From contig PNAM01000010.1 in the NCBI GenBank assembly GCA_003170275.1, positions 177,230-241,229 of the forward strand: 64,000 nucleotides of DNA, read 5' to 3'. Shown piece by piece: positions 45,501-56,966 of the stretch. The notes beneath the pieces were generated by a model. It did no database searches and was not told where the DNA came from. It was given only the letters and a program-made list of their open reading frames with translations. Made by a program: the position numbers and the translations under genes. Origin of the DNA: Myxococcales bacterium (GTDB lineage: Bacteria; Myxococcota_A; Polyangia; Palsa-1104). Each line of letters starts with the position of its first letter. Position 1 is the first letter of the stretch.

Positions 45501-48067
45501 GCACCACGTACGTGGTGTCCTACTCGTCGACAGGTGGCTATGCAGTCGCCCTGCGCTACTTCACCACCAGCAAGGATGTTCCTCCGCTGCACGTCCCGGC
45601 GCACGGCGGCGTCTACGCCAGCTCCGGCAACTTTCCCACCCTCTCGTACCTCGACTCGAACTACTGGGTCGACATCGTCACCAGCGACGCCTCGTGCACC
45701 CAGTGCGACGACGGCAACCCGTGCACCACCGATACGTGCGACCCGGAGTTCGGCTGCGTCCATGGGCCGGCGTCCAACGGCACCAGCTGCACCGACGGCA
45801 ACGCGTGTACGCAGACCGACGTGTGTCAGGCCGGCGTGTGCGTCGGATCGAACCCGGTCGGCTGCAGCGCCAGCGATCAGTGCCATGCGGCCGGCACCTG
45901 CGACCCGTCGAGCGGCGTCTGCTCGAACCCGCTCCGCGCCGACGGCGCCGCCTGCAACGACGGCAACGCGTGCACGCAGACCGACTCCTGTCAGAGCGGC
46001 GTGTGCAGCGGAGCCAATCCGGTCCTGTGCAACGCCAGCGATCAGTGCCACGCGGCCGGCAGCTGCGACCCGGCGACCGGCGCCTGCTCGAACCCGGCCG
46101 TCGTCGATGGCGCGGCCTGCAACGACGGCAGCGCGTGCACCCAGACCGACACCTGCCAGAACGGCGTGTGCAACGGGGCGAATCCGGTCATCTGCCTGGC
46201 CAGCGACCAGTGTCATGCCGGAGGAGTCTGCAACCCGGCAAACGGCCAGTGCTCGAACCCGCCCCGACCCGAAGGCAGCGCGTGCAACGACGGCAACGCC
46301 TGCACCCAGACCGATACCTGCCAGTCGGGCACGTGCAGCGGCGCCAACCCGGTCACCTGCTCGGCGCAGAGCGCGGTGACCGCAGCGTCGATGCAAACCG
46401 CGCGTGCCTACCACTCGGCCTCGCGGCTGCCCGATGGGCGCGTGATTGTCGCCGGCGGAGTGGGTTCGTCTGGGAGCATCCTGGGCAGCGTCGAGATTTT
46501 TTCCGCGGGGAGCTGGAGCGCCGGCCCGGCCCTCAGCGTGCCGCGCGAACATGCGCGCGCGACCGAGCTCGCCGACGGGCGCGTGCTCGTCTCGGGCGGC
46601 TATTCGCCGATCGGATCGACGGCGGTCGCCGAGATCTACGACCCGATCCAGAACGCGTGGACGTCGAGCATCATGATCCTCGATCGCTACTCCCACTCGG
46701 CGACCACGCTCAACGACGGCCGCGTGCTGGTGTGCGGCGGCATCAACAGCGCCATCGACCGGGTGGCGAGCTGCGAAGTCTTCAATCCGAAGACCGATGT
46801 CTGGACCAGCGTCGCCTCCATGTCGACTCCGCGCCAGTCTCCCGCGATGACCGTGCTCGGCGACGGCCGTGTGCTGGTGGTGGCCGGGTACAATACCGAC
46901 TACCTCGACAGCGCGGAGCTGTATGACCCCACCACCGACGTGTGGACCCCGGCCGCTTCACTACCCGATCAGCGATACGGCGCCAGCATGGTCACGCTGG
47001 CCGACGGATCGGCGCTGTTGGTCGGCGGCGTCAGCCACTTCGGCTCGCTCGCCAACTACTACTACTCGCCGTCGGCAAACGAGTGGACCAGCGCCGGCAG
47101 CTTGTCGAGCCCGCGCGACTACGAGACCGATTCGATCTTCAAGCTGCCCGGCGGCCGGTTCATCGCGGCAGGAAACAAGGGATCACCCACGTCGACGATC
47201 GCCGATGTGTTCGATCCGGCCACCGGCCTGTGGACGCCGATCGGCGCGCAAGGGGCGGTGGTCGACCCGGCGTGCGCGCCGTTGATCGGCGGCGACCTGC
47301 TGGTCACCGGCGGGGTGCGGGACCAGGCGTTCTCCTCCCCGGTCGTCACTCGCGTGTCGTTGGGCTCGGGCTGCCAGACCTTCGCCTGCAATCCGCAGAG
47401 CGGCACCTGCGACCCGACCAACCTCACCAACGGAACGAGCTGCGACGACGCGAACCCCTGCACGAAGATCGATAGCTGCCAGGCCGGCGCGTGCGTCGGC
47501 GCGCAGCCCGTCGACTGCGGCTCCGGCGATCAGTGTCACGACAGCGGGAGCTGCAGCGTCATCAGCGGGTCCTGCTTGATCCCGACCAAGGCCGACGGGA
47601 CGGCCTGCACCGACAGCGACGCCTGCACGCAGGGCGAAACCTGTCTCGCGGGCGTGTGCGGCAATGGCCTGGCGACCGTGTGCAGCGCCAGTGATCAGTG
47701 CCACGGCGCCGGCGCTTGCGATCCCGCGACGGGCGCCTGCTCGCAGCCGTTGGTCGCGGACGGCACCCCGTGCAACGACGCCAACGAGTGCACCCTGAGC
47801 GACTCGTGCCAGACGGGCGCGTGCACCGGCGCAAACCCGGTCAGCTGCCAGCCGACCGATATGTGTCACGTGGCCGGCACCTGCGATCCCTCGAACGGCT
47901 CCTGTTCGAACCCGACGCTGCCCGGGTCGTGTGACGACGGCGACCCCTGCACCGACGACAGCTGCGATCCGGCCACTGGCTGCGCGCACACCCCCGCGGC
48001 GGACGGGACCGCCTGCACGACTGCCGGCGGAGACCCCGGCACGTGCTCGAGCGGCATCTGCCAGTAG
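42587..48067 (+). CDS. Giant secreted lipoprotein: five DUF4082 domains, Cys-rich repeats and a Kelch propeller
   Basis: An 1826-residue protein preceded by GGGGGAG. The signal ends in a lipobox (ISVVGC). Five DUF4082 beta-sandwich domains follow (about 42776-43215, 43449-43888, 43903-44341, 44576-45013, 45245-45688), each with ELGMxFTSD, RFYK and YVVSYSSTG. Three nearly identical Cys-rich linkers (CSGVACGQSDGCGGTCC) join most of them. Then come four Cys-rich repeats (ACNDGNACTQTDSCQSGVC type), a six-blade Kelch propeller (about 46390-47340; blades such as LPDGRVIVAGG) and further Cys-rich repeats to the end. DUF4082 occurs in cell-surface and carbohydrate-active proteins. Adhesion or prey/polymer binding is likely but inferred. 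It lies inside the inverted-repeat island. Confidence 0.88.
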   Translation: MTAGLARALVGAVLAISVVGCDGQRPGDDPTLAETQAQTACTQTCSGVACGQPDGCGGTCCGPTVFTSADAPASFSSGTYELGMKFTSDTSTQVSRLRFYKTPSASGSHVAHLWSSAGALLATAPFTAETASGWQEVTLATPIAITAGTTYVVSYSSTGQFALTLDYFTTGKDVPPLHVPAHGGVYNSPGSFPTLSYSDSNYWVDLVTSGTTCTPACSGVACGQSDGCGGTCCTGSGCTAASCGTCQIATACGSCGPAADNTACTTGGGGAGTCQAGSCSATGTTNPSVFSSQDAPATSSVGSFELGMEFTSDTSTQVTHVRFYKTASASGSHVAHVWSSTGALLATQPFTAETASGWQDVTLTTPVAITAGTTYVVSYSSTGQFALTLDYFTTAKNVPPLHVPAHGGIYSSPGSFPTLSYSDSNYWVDIVTSGAAPNPSVFTSLDAPATSSVGSFELGMEFTSDITTHVTHVRFYKTSSASGSHVAHVWSSTGVLLATAPFTAETASGWQDVTLTTPVAITAGTTYVVSYSSTGRFALTLNYFTTGKDVPPLHVPAHGGVYNSPGNFPTLSYSDSNYWVDLVTSGTTCTPACSGVACGQSDGCGGTCCTGSGCTAASCGTCQIATACGSCGSAADNTACTTGAGGAGTCQAGSCSATGTSNPSVFSSQDAPANSSVGSFELGMEFTSDTSTQVTHVRFYKTASASGSHVAHLWSSTGALLATEPFTAETASGWQDVTLTTPVAITAGTTYVVSYSSTGRFALTLNYFTTGKNVPPLHVPAHGGVYNSPGSFPTLSYSDSNYWVDIVTNGTTCTPACSGVACGQSDGCGGTCCTGSGCTAASCGTCQIATACGSCGPAADNTACTTSGGGAGTCQAGTCSATGTSNPSVFTSQDAPTGSSSGMYELGMKFTSDNATQVSRLRFYKAASSSGSHVGHLWSATGTLLATAPFTAETASGWQEVILANPVGITAGTTYVVSYSSTGGYAVALRYFTTSKDVPPLHVPAHGGVYASSGNFPTLSYLDSNYWVDIVTSDASCTQCDDGNPCTTDTCDPEFGCVHGPASNGTSCTDGNACTQTDVCQAGVCVGSNPVGCSASDQCHAAGTCDPSSGVCSNPLRADGAACNDGNACTQTDSCQSGVCSGANPVLCNASDQCHAAGSCDPATGACSNPAVVDGAACNDGSACTQTDTCQNGVCNGANPVICLASDQCHAGGVCNPANGQCSNPPRPEGSACNDGNACTQTDTCQSGTCSGANPVTCSAQSAVTAASMQTARAYHSASRLPDGRVIVAGGVGSSGSILGSVEIFSAGSWSAGPALSVPREHARATELADGRVLVSGGYSPIGSTAVAEIYDPIQNAWTSSIMILDRYSHSATTLNDGRVLVCGGINSAIDRVASCEVFNPKTDVWTSVASMSTPRQSPAMTVLGDGRVLVVAGYNTDYLDSAELYDPTTDVWTPAASLPDQRYGASMVTLADGSALLVGGVSHFGSLANYYYSPSANEWTSAGSLSSPRDYETDSIFKLPGGRFIAAGNKGSPTSTIADVFDPATGLWTPIGAQGAVVDPACAPLIGGDLLVTGGVRDQAFSSPVVTRVSLGSGCQTFACNPQSGTCDPTNLTNGTSCDDANPCTKIDSCQAGACVGAQPVDCGSGDQCHDSGSCSVISGSCLIPTKADGTACTDSDACTQGETCLAGVCGNGLATVCSASDQCHGAGACDPATGACSQPLVADGTPCNDANECTLSDSCQTGACTGANPVSCQPTDMCHVAGTCDPSNGSCSNPTLPGSCDDGDPCTDDSCDPATGCAHTPAADGTACTTAGGDPGTCSSGICQ
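42776..45688 (+). repeat. Recent tandem amplification of DUF4082 and linker units
   Basis: The DNA of the five DUF4082 copies is nearly identical in long stretches; for example gcgactcgaactactgggtc recurs in copies 1-4 and nearly so in copy 5. The linker-plus-domain unit has a period of about 670 bp (linkers at about 43217, 44344, 45014); copies 2 and 3 are joined without a linker. The sequence identity implies recent unequal recombination. Confidence 0.75.
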
Positions 48068-48129
48068 CCACCGAGCCCGGCCGGGCTGACTGAAACTCGG
48101 CCAGCCACGCTCGAGCGCCTGATCGGCTC

Positions 48130-49010
48130 GCGCGCTCGCTGAGAGACCGGACGGCGGGCCCGGTCCTGGCGTCAATCTCGTCGAGCCGCGAGCAGGATTT
48201 GTCGGAGCTTGTTGTCGCACTCGATCTCGGGGAACGCCGACCAGTCTGCACTCGATCGCCTGTCGCCCGACGGTGACGCGCGCGACGATCACTTTTCCAT
48301 CGAGCAGCAGCGTCTCGTCCTTGAGCAAAAGGTCGAGGTCGGTGCCCTTGGCGAAGGTGGCGGTCACGGTGCCGCGGGTGATCGACTGGACCTTGGGCTG
48401 CCAGTTCTCCTTGAGACGGACACAAGAGCCCGAGGCCACGCCACGACTCGTCGACCCGCAGGTGCGGCGCGTCGTGCTAACGCGCCGGGCTGAAGTGGTA
48501 ATCGATCGTGGTGCCGAGCCCGACGGAGAAACGCTTGTGGATCTTGATCGCGGCGTAGTCGCCAACGCCAGGATATTCGTCGATCAGTTCTTTCGCGAGC
48601 TTCACCGTCGAGGAATCCACCATGTGCCAATCGCGCACCTCGCTGCCGAGCACGCCTGGCAGGTCGAGCGGCTGGCGCGCCGCGTATGCGAACGCACGAT
48701 CGCGCACGGCTTCCATCGCGTGCTCCAGCGGTTCGCCGAACCACGCGTAGAAGCCACCCCGGACCACCTGCGGTGCTCCCCACGAGAAGTACACCTTCAT
48801 CGCGTCGGCCTGCTGGCCGCCGTACCCGGTCGCCGCCCAGATGTTCATCGTCCGCAGAAACACCAGTGCGTCCATCTTGTGCACGCGCTGCTGCAGGCCG
48901 GTGGTCTTCACGACCTCCATCAGGACGTCGTCCGGCAGGATCTCCGTGAACACTCCTCGCACGTCGGCGCCAGTCATCATGGCGCGCATCCGATCACGCC
49001 CGCTCATCAT
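48130..49010 (-). pseudogene. Decayed IS4-family transposase
   Basis: The first 177 codons (49010 to 48480) are open and contain the DDE-type first-Asp region VRDWHMVDSSTVKLAKELI and HKRFSVGLGTTIDYHFSPAR. An amber TAG at 48477-48479 replaces what is normally a charged codon; the same frame then continues HDAPHLRVDESWRGLGLL. A deletion and frameshift lead to VRLKENWQPKVQSITRG and DETLLLDGKVIVARVTVG. Further shifts separate FPEIECDNKL from SRLDEIDARTGPAVRSL near 48150. At least four lesions make it inactive. It lies next to the right inverted repeat, as expected if that repeat is the end of this IS. Confidence 0.8.
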
Positions 49011-49164
49011 CGGTCAACTTTAGGTTCTACTAGATCGTGTCGGATCGGTGAAGGAAGGCGGATCTCAGCATCGGTCGTCCTCGAGGAACCTGTGCGGAAA
49101 GCACGCGGGAGGAGCAGAGCCAGATGTTCAGGTAAATCTACCCACTCGGAGTGCAGGAGAGCCG
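49011..49164. other. IS left-end region without gene
   Basis: About 150 bp between the transposase start and the right inverted repeat, with no open frame of note. It probably holds the decayed promoter of the transposase. Confidence 0.45.
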
Positions 49165-49181
49165 AACTTAAGACCGTCCCT
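49165..49181 (-). repeat. Right terminal inverted repeat of accessory island
   Basis: AACTTAAGACCGTCCCT, the exact 17-bp inverse of 41969-41985. It ends 6 bp before the stop codon of the FHA-sigma54 activator gene. Confidence 0.75.
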
Positions 49182-49187
49182 AGGAGG

Positions 49188-50561
<1,374 letters not shown>

Positions 50562-50601
50562 CAGTCGGAGGGGGCCATGATAGCGCGCTCCGACGGAGGG
50601 G

Positions 50602-52260
<1,659 letters not shown>

Positions 52261-52304
52261 CCTGTCCTCAGCATAGGCGGGGCTGTGGCATAGTGCAAAG
52301 GCCA

Positions 52305-52760
52305 ATGCCGACGCCGGAGACGCGTGCCCAGGTGCTGCGCCTGCGCAAGTTGGAGGAGCGCGCGGCGCGGCGAATGGTCGAGGTGCGGCGCGGCGAAACG
52401 GCGCGCGCGCGGGAGCGTCTGATCGAGGCCGAGCGGGCTCGAGCCGCCGTGCAGACGCGCCTCGATCGGCCGGCGACGCTCGGGCGCACCATCGCGCAGC
52501 TGCAGCGCGACGAGAGGTACCGCGCGGCCGAGCGCACCCGGCTCGCCGGCGCCGAGGCGCTGAGGCGAAAGGCGGCGCGCGCGCAGGTGCAGGCGGAGAC
52601 CGCCCTGGAGACGGCGCGCCGCGAGCTGGAGCAGGCGTTGCGCGTGCGCCAGGCGTCCGAGTCGCTCGACCGCGCGCTGCGCCGGGAAGCCGACCGAAAA
52701 CGCGCGCGCCGCGACCAGCGTGCCGCCGAGGAGTTGACCCGGCCGAAAGCGAGGCGGTAA
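52305..52760 (+). CDS. Arg/Ala-rich coiled-coil protein (FliJ/YscO-like)
   Basis: A 151-residue protein that is almost entirely one long charged helix, very rich in Arg, Ala and Glu, resembling FliJ/YscO-type stalk proteins of flagellar or type III export in composition and length. There is no sequence motif to prove this and no export genes are nearby. Start ATG 52305; a GTG at 52293 is possible. It is divergent from the kinase gene and 12 bp upstream of the MBL lipoprotein. Confidence 0.55.
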   Translation: MPTPETRAQVLRLRKLEERAARRMVEVRRGETARARERLIEAERARAAVQTRLDRPATLGRTIAQLQRDERYRAAERTRLAGAEALRRKAARAQVQAETALETARRELEQALRVRQASESLDRALRREADRKRARRDQRAAEELTRPKARR

Positions 52761-52772
52761 AGTGCGCGCCAC

Positions 52773-53876
52773 ATGCGAAACCACACTCTCGCGCTCCTCG
52801 CGGCGACGCTGACCGGCGGCTGCGCCACCACCTCCAAGTCGACCACGCCGGCGGGCGGAGTGGTCCACCAATACCAGCAGGGCGGCGGCGCGGGCCACGC
52901 CAACTGCTACTGGTTCGAGACCCCGGCCGGCACCGTCGTCGTCGACGTGCCGATGTCGGCGCCCGAGTCGAAGAAGCTGCGCAACTCGCTGGTGCGGCCG
53001 TATCGCATCTACGTGACCGCCGCCAAGCCCGAGCGCTTCGGCGGCCTCGACGCCATGCGCAACCCCGACATCCCCGCCTACACCACGCCGGCGGTGGCCA
53101 CCGAGATCCAGAACCACGGCAACGCGCGGCTGGCGCCGTTTCACGCCAAGAACGACGACGTGCCCTCGCACGTGAACCCGCCGGTGCCGGCCGTCGAAGA
53201 GCGCACGCACGACATGGTCGGCGAGGTCGAGCTCGAGCTGTTGCCGCTCGGGCCGGCCGAGTCGGAGGCGTCGCTGGCGCTGTTCCTGCCGAAGACCGGC
53301 GAGCTGATCGCCGGCGACGTGGTGGCGGGCGGCGAGCACGTCGATCTGACCTGGGGACGATCGGTGGTGTGGCAGGATCGCATCGCCGAGCTCAAGGCGC
53401 TCGAGCCCAAGGCGGTCTATCCGGGCCACGGCACGCCGGGCGGGCCGGAGCTGCTCGACCAGACGCTCGAGTATCTCAAGTTCTTCCACGACACCGTCGC
53501 CGAGCACGTCAAGTCGGGCGCGCCGGCCAAGATCGCGCCGGCGGATCTGGCCGACATCCGCAAGAAGATGCTCGCGCACTACCAGAAGCTGGGGCGCGCC
53601 GAGCTGCTCGAGAAGTCGATCCCCGCCGAGTACACCGTGCAGCTCTCCGCGCTGCCGCCCGCGCCGGCCGAGCCCGCCGCGACCACCGGGGGCGCCCCCG
53701 CCGCCGGCACGCCCGCCACCGCCGGATCGCCGCCCGCCGCCGCCTCGCCGGCACCATCGCAGGCCGCGCCGGAGACCGTCCACTCGACGCCCTCGTCGGG
53801 CGGCGCGGACGACTTGCTGAACTCGGGCGCCGACACGGTCAAGGACACCAAGAAGGGCAAGAAGAAGAAGAAGTAG
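52773..53876 (+). CDS. Lipoprotein with degenerate metallo-beta-lactamase fold
   Basis: The 367-residue protein has a lipoprotein signal (lipobox TGGC). Residues 30-220 follow the MBL strand order (NCYWFETPAGTVVVDVP, GELIAGDVVAGG, AVYPGHGTPGG), but the HxHxDH metal motif is absent: the expected place reads TAAKPERFGGLDAM. It should therefore bind metal poorly and may serve as a binding protein. A Pro/Ala-rich linker leads to a strongly basic C-terminal tail (KDTKKGKKKKK), an odd feature for a surface lipoprotein. It ends 1 bp before the convergent glycosyltransferase gene. Confidence 0.75.
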   Translation: MRNHTLALLAATLTGGCATTSKSTTPAGGVVHQYQQGGGAGHANCYWFETPAGTVVVDVPMSAPESKKLRNSLVRPYRIYVTAAKPERFGGLDAMRNPDIPAYTTPAVATEIQNHGNARLAPFHAKNDDVPSHVNPPVPAVEERTHDMVGEVELELLPLGPAESEASLALFLPKTGELIAGDVVAGGEHVDLTWGRSVVWQDRIAELKALEPKAVYPGHGTPGGPELLDQTLEYLKFFHDTVAEHVKSGAPAKIAPADLADIRKKMLAHYQKLGRAELLEKSIPAEYTVQLSALPPAPAEPAATTGGAPAAGTPATAGSPPAAASPAPSQAAPETVHSTPSSGGADDLLNSGADTVKDTKKGKKKKK

Positions 53877-53877
53877 C

Positions 53878-55308
53878 TCAGCTCCCGATCAGCAAGACGT
53901 AGTGCTCGGTCTCGCCTGCTTTTTCCAACGTCACGCCGTTTAGTAGATCCATGCGCTTGCGCGGCATGAGCAAGAGGAACGGGCGCGCGCGGTGCGCGAG
54001 ATCCGCGGCGAGATCGGGCGCGTGCTCGGCGGAGATCGGCTGGCTGGTGCGGCGCGCTTCGGCGATGCGCAGATCCTCGGCGCTCTCGAGGAGCGTGGTG
54101 ACGTCGAGCGAGAGGTAGTAGCGCGCGGCGTACGGGTGCAGGTTGTAGGTGTACAGGCGGGTCGGTGGCTGGAAGCGCGCGCAGGCGACCCGCATGAGAG
54201 CCCGAATTTCTTCTTCGCCTTCGAAGCCGCCGAGGTTGCGCGGCAGGTGTGCGAACGCCGCCGCAGCGACGAACGCCACCGCCAACGCGAGGCCCAGGCG
54301 CGGCGGCGCGGGGAGCTGCATCACCAGCGCGCCGGTGGCCAGCGCCAGCGCCGGGTAGCACAGGAGCAGATAGTGATCGTAGCGCGACGACGAGAGGGTG
54401 AACACGGCGAACGGGCCGAGCGCCCAGGCGGCCACCAATAGATCGGCGCGCTGTCGCCGCCGCAGCGCGCGCACCGCCAGCCACAGCACCGCAGCCGCCG
54501 CGACCACGCCGAAGAATCCTTCGGAGCGCCACAGCTCGCGCAGATAGAACGTCGGGCGGGTGATGTGCAGCACCGGAATGCGCGAGCGCTCGATCACGTT
54601 CGAGAGAAAATATTGGTGCACGAACACCCGGCCGTGGCGAACCAGCGCCCACACGTGCCACGGCAGCCACACCGCCGCCGCGACCCCGAGGCCGCGCGCG
54701 ATCGCCCGCCAACAGAGCGGCTGGTCGTCGTTGCGGCCGATCCGATCGACGAGCACGGCGAGCAGCGGCAAGCCGCCGATCACCTGCTTGGTCATCAGCG
54801 CGGCGCCCAAGAGCGCGCCCCAGCCGTACAGGTAGCGCGGCTGCGTGCGCGCGCGCTCGTAGCAGAGGAACGCCCCGACGCAGAGCGCGCACAACAGCGG
54901 CTCGCTCTCGTGGTAGCGCGCGTAGCCGACGAACAGATCCGCGGTGATGAGCACGCCCGCGGCACAGAGCCCGACGCGCCAGTCCCACAGCGCCGCGCCG
55001 AGGAGGAACAGCAGCGCGACCTCGGCCGCGGCCTCCGCCGCCAGCGGCCAACGCACCGCGCGCTCGTCGGAGAACAGGCCGCGCCCGAGCACCAGCACCC
55101 ACACCGACAGCGGCGGCCGCACGATCTGCACCTCGCGCTGCCACTCGAGGTCGCCGAAGTGTCCGGTGGCCACCATCTCGCGCGCGAACTCGGCGTAGAT
55201 CGCCTCGTCGCCTTCGTGCAGCGCGTGCCCGCCGGTGTTGGTGAGCAGCAGCGCGGTGGCGGAAAGCCAGATCGCGAGCGCGGCGCCGGCCAGTCGCGCG
55301 CGGCTCAT
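53878..55308 (-). CDS. Polytopic glycosyltransferase (GT39/ArnT-like), second of a pair
   Basis: A 476-residue membrane protein with about ten hydrophobic spans. Near the N-terminus it has the acidic GT-C motif GDEAIYAEFAREMV (Asp-Glu after the first helix), followed by REVQIVRPPLSVWVL, as in dolichyl/undecaprenyl-phosphate-sugar transferases. Such enzymes move sugars from lipid carriers to lipid A, proteins or polysaccharides at the outer face of the inner membrane. The ATG overlaps the stop of the upstream gene (ATGA). Confidence 0.8.
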   Translation of the reverse strand: MSRARLAGAALAIWLSATALLLTNTGGHALHEGDEAIYAEFAREMVATGHFGDLEWQREVQIVRPPLSVWVLVLGRGLFSDERAVRWPLAAEAAAEVALLFLLGAALWDWRVGLCAAGVLITADLFVGYARYHESEPLLCALCVGAFLCYERARTQPRYLYGWGALLGAALMTKQVIGGLPLLAVLVDRIGRNDDQPLCWRAIARGLGVAAAVWLPWHVWALVRHGRVFVHQYFLSNVIERSRIPVLHITRPTFYLRELWRSEGFFGVVAAAAVLWLAVRALRRRQRADLLVAAWALGPFAVFTLSSSRYDHYLLLCYPALALATGALVMQLPAPPRLGLALAVAFVAAAAFAHLPRNLGGFEGEEEIRALMRVACARFQPPTRLYTYNLHPYAARYYLSLDVTTLLESAEDLRIAEARRTSQPISAEHAPDLAADLAHRARPFLLLMPRKRMDLLNGVTLEKAGETEHYVLLIGS

Positions 55309-56966
55309 TGCAACCCACCCTTCCCTTCGGGCAGGGGCCCAGTCGCGGACACCAGCTTGCGGGCGTCGATCACCAGCCGCGTGCCGTCGCGAAAGGCGAT
55401 GCTGGCCGTCGGGGGATGGGCGAGCGCAAGCGAATCGGCCGGGCCGCGATCGAGGAGCTGGCCGGCCAGCGTCTGCCAGGGCTCGTAGTAGCGGGCGCGC
55501 CGCCGCGCGTCGGGCCCGAAGTCGCGCTCGTCGAGGATCAGGTAGTCCACGTGGTAGCGCTCGACGAAGCGCGCCACGGTCGCCAGATCCGGCGCGTAGT
55601 AGGCGCGATAGAACGCGTCGATGCGCTGCTCCATCTCGACCGCGTAGCCGTAGTAGAAGGGCACGTTCAGCGACGCGGAGAACAGCGTCCTGCGCAGCGC
55701 GAAGGTCTGCACGAAGCTGGCGCGCTCGGGCTGCGTGGCGACCAGGATGTCCCTGGGCAGCGTGGCGACGTAGCGGATCGCGGCGCTGTCGTGCGCGGTG
55801 AAATCGGTCAGGTTCTCGCTGCGCGGCAGCCCGTCGCCGCACGCGATCACGAGGAACGCGACGACCACGCTGGCGGCAACCGGCGCGGCGCGCTCGCCGA
55901 GACGCGGCTCGAGCGCGAGGTAGACCGCGAGCGGCAGGCCGAGCAGCACCAGCGGCGGCCACGAATAGAGCAGCATCCGATCGGGCAGATACAGGCGATA
56001 GGCGAGCGCGTAGGCCAGGCCGAACATCCCCAGCGACGAGAGCGCGAGCGTCGCGAAGACCAGCGGCACGCGTGCGAGCCGGCGCCGCGCCAGGAAGATC
56101 ACGCCTGCCAGCAACGAGAGCACCAACGTCGCGTGCACCGGCGGCGAGTCGATGCCGCGCCACCACCCACCGTCGCTGCGCCAGGGCACCTCGAGCACGT
56201 CCGCGATCGAGCCGAGCGCGGCCGGCAGCGGGTAGTACGGCTGCGGCCCGCCGGGCTTCATCTGCTTGAGCGTCGCCGCCTGCGCGCGCGTCGGCGGGTT
56301 GCCGAGGCGCGGATCGCCGAGCTGCGCGACGGCGACGATCGCGACGGCCAGCCCGCCCACCAGCGCGAAGCGGCGCCACGCCGGCCAGCCCTTGCGCGCG
56401 ATCACCGACATCCACGCCGGCGCGGCGACCACGAACGCCGACGGATAGAACAGCGCCTGCAGCAGCAGCGTCCCGAGCGCGCGCCGCTCGCAGCCGGTCG
56501 CGGCGTAGCGCAGGAACATGACCATCAGCGGATAGCCGAAGCTGCGCGCGTGCCCGCCGGCCATGCGGTTCCACAGAAACGTGCAGTGGACCAGCGCGAT
56601 CACCGTCGCTGCGCCGAGCACGCGCCCGCCGAAATGGCGCCCGAGCTGGTAGCCGTGCCAGACGAGCACGAGCAGCAGCCCGAACGGCAGGAGCTTCGAG
56701 ATCGTGAACGGATCGGTGAACAGCGTCCCCAGCCAGTAGACCGCCTTCCAGCCGGGCGGGTCGTAGATCGCCGCCAGATCGACCACCAGATCGTTCGCGA
56801 ACAGCCCGCTCGCGTGATAGCGCCACGCCGGCAGCACCATCGCGCGCGCGTCCCACTCGAGCACGTGGCGATCGAACAGCCCGGGCGTCTGCTGCCAGGC
56901 GAACGCCAGCACGTACGCGCACGCCGCCGCCACGAACGCGCGCTCGACTGGCGAAGGCGACTTCAC
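55305..56966 (-). CDS. Polytopic membrane protein, glycosyltransferase-like, first of a pair
   Basis: The 553-residue protein is polytopic (about ten spans). It has an N-terminal luminal-type loop with HVLEWDARAMVLPAWRYHASG, comparable in position to the acidic GT-C motif, and a C-terminal soluble domain (FVERYHVDYLILDERDFG) typical of glycosyltransferase 39/87-like proteins. The start is GTG 56966, six bases after TACCCT. It is coupled by ATGA overlap to a second transferase, suggesting that both act on the same glycan. Substrate unknown. Confidence 0.75.
   Translation of the reverse strand: MKSPSPVERAFVAAACAYVLAFAWQQTPGLFDRHVLEWDARAMVLPAWRYHASGLFANDLVVDLAAIYDPPGWKAVYWLGTLFTDPFTISKLLPFGLLLVLVWHGYQLGRHFGGRVLGAATVIALVHCTFLWNRMAGGHARSFGYPLMVMFLRYAATGCERRALGTLLLQALFYPSAFVVAAPAWMSVIARKGWPAWRRFALVGGLAVAIVAVAQLGDPRLGNPPTRAQAATLKQMKPGGPQPYYPLPAALGSIADVLEVPWRSDGGWWRGIDSPPVHATLVLSLLAGVIFLARRRLARVPLVFATLALSSLGMFGLAYALAYRLYLPDRMLLYSWPPLVLLGLPLAVYLALEPRLGERAAPVAASVVVAFLVIACGDGLPRSENLTDFTAHDSAAIRYVATLPRDILVATQPERASFVQTFALRRTLFSASLNVPFYYGYAVEMEQRIDAFYRAYYAPDLATVARFVERYHVDYLILDERDFGPDARRRARYYEPWQTLAGQLLDRGPADSLALAHPPTASIAFRDGTRLVIDARKLVSATGPLPEGKGGLQ

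Noticed and set aside
42776..45688. Regular repeats considered as a CRISPR-like array
   Set aside because: Repeat unit is about 670 bp, coding and in frame throughout; no short repeat-spacer structure.
48477..48479. Amber TAG in the transposase as a recoded (pyrrolysine or suppressed) codon
   Set aside because: Additional frameshifts and deletions follow downstream, so simple decay explains it.
52305..52760. Naming the coiled-coil protein FliJ
   Set aside because: Only length and helix composition agree; no export or flagellar genes nearby.
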